Source: Deltaproteobacteria bacterium | GTDB taxonomy: Bacteria > Myxococcota > B64-G9 | NCBI GenBank assembly: GCA_030591745.1 | Contig: JAUVAM010000228.1 | Span: 1 to 6,591, forward strand | Direction of reading: 5' to 3' | DNA length: 6,591 bases | Translations under genes and position numbers: made by a program | Shown: one piece after another, positions 6,554 through 6,591 of the stretch | How the letters are laid out: every line of letters starts with the position of its first letter | How positions within the stretch are numbered: the stretch's first letter is position 1 | The notes under the pieces: generated by a model | Database searches by the model: none | What the model was told of the DNA's origin: nothing | The model's input: the letters and a program-made list of their open reading frames with translations, nothing else

Positions 6554-6591
6554 GGAGGCTCCCGTTTTTGATGGCTTGGTCAACTTATTAG
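6554..6591 (-). promoter_or_regulatory. Leader and ribosome binding site of the barrel gene
   Basis: On the minus strand GGGAG (6563-6559) lies five bases before ATG 6553, supporting that start. The frame stays open upstream to a TTG at 6583, which would add ten residues before the basic signal-peptide region. The TTG has no ribosome binding site in view and would fall within the leader, so it is less likely. A TTGACC hexamer overlaps that TTG (6583-6578), but no -10 box follows it. Any promoter probably lies beyond the right edge. Confidence 0.65.

Noticed and set aside
6551..6583. TTG at 6583 as start of the barrel gene
   Set aside because: ATG 6553 has GGGAG at five-base spacing and begins directly with the basic region of the signal peptide. 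The TTG has no visible ribosome binding site.

Overview
The window is 6,591 bases of GC-rich, densely coding Gram-negative bacterial DNA. An outer-membrane-type beta-barrel protein with a cleavable signal peptide shows that the host has an outer membrane. GC-rich codon use and an outer-membrane protein with long Lys-Pro/Ala-Pro linkers would suit a deltaproteobacterial or myxobacterial-type lineage. That placement is an impression from style, and no marker gene in the window proves it.

Layout. (1) Bases 1-874, minus strand: the N-terminal 291 codons of an unrecognised, probably cytoplasmic protein whose 3' end lies beyond the left edge. (2) Bases 875-991: a short divergent intergenic region. 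(3) Bases 992-1768, plus strand: a small protein of unknown function with an N-terminal membrane anchor, six cysteines and a coiled-coil-like C-terminal half. (4) Bases 1769-1841: a convergent gap with inverted repeats. (5) Bases 1842-4358, minus strand: a complete ATP-dependent helicase HrpB with all the expected DExH motifs. (6) Bases 4346-6553, minus strand: a secreted protein with a very long, low-complexity Lys/Pro/Glu/Ala-rich linker, a two-cysteine module and a C-terminal beta-barrel of about 490 residues ending in Phe. (7) Bases 6554-6591: the ribosome binding site and leader of that gene.

The barrel gene and hrpB read in the same direction and overlap by 13 bases, so they are probably one transcript with coupled translation. 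The outer two genes are divergently transcribed unknowns. I see no tRNA, rRNA, CRISPR array, insertion sequence or phage gene, and no recognisable defence or biosynthetic system. hrpB is the only gene whose family I recognise with confidence. The items most worth a second look are the TonB-like charged proline linker of the barrel protein, its tandem DNA repeats, its coupling to hrpB, and the two unknown genes on the left.
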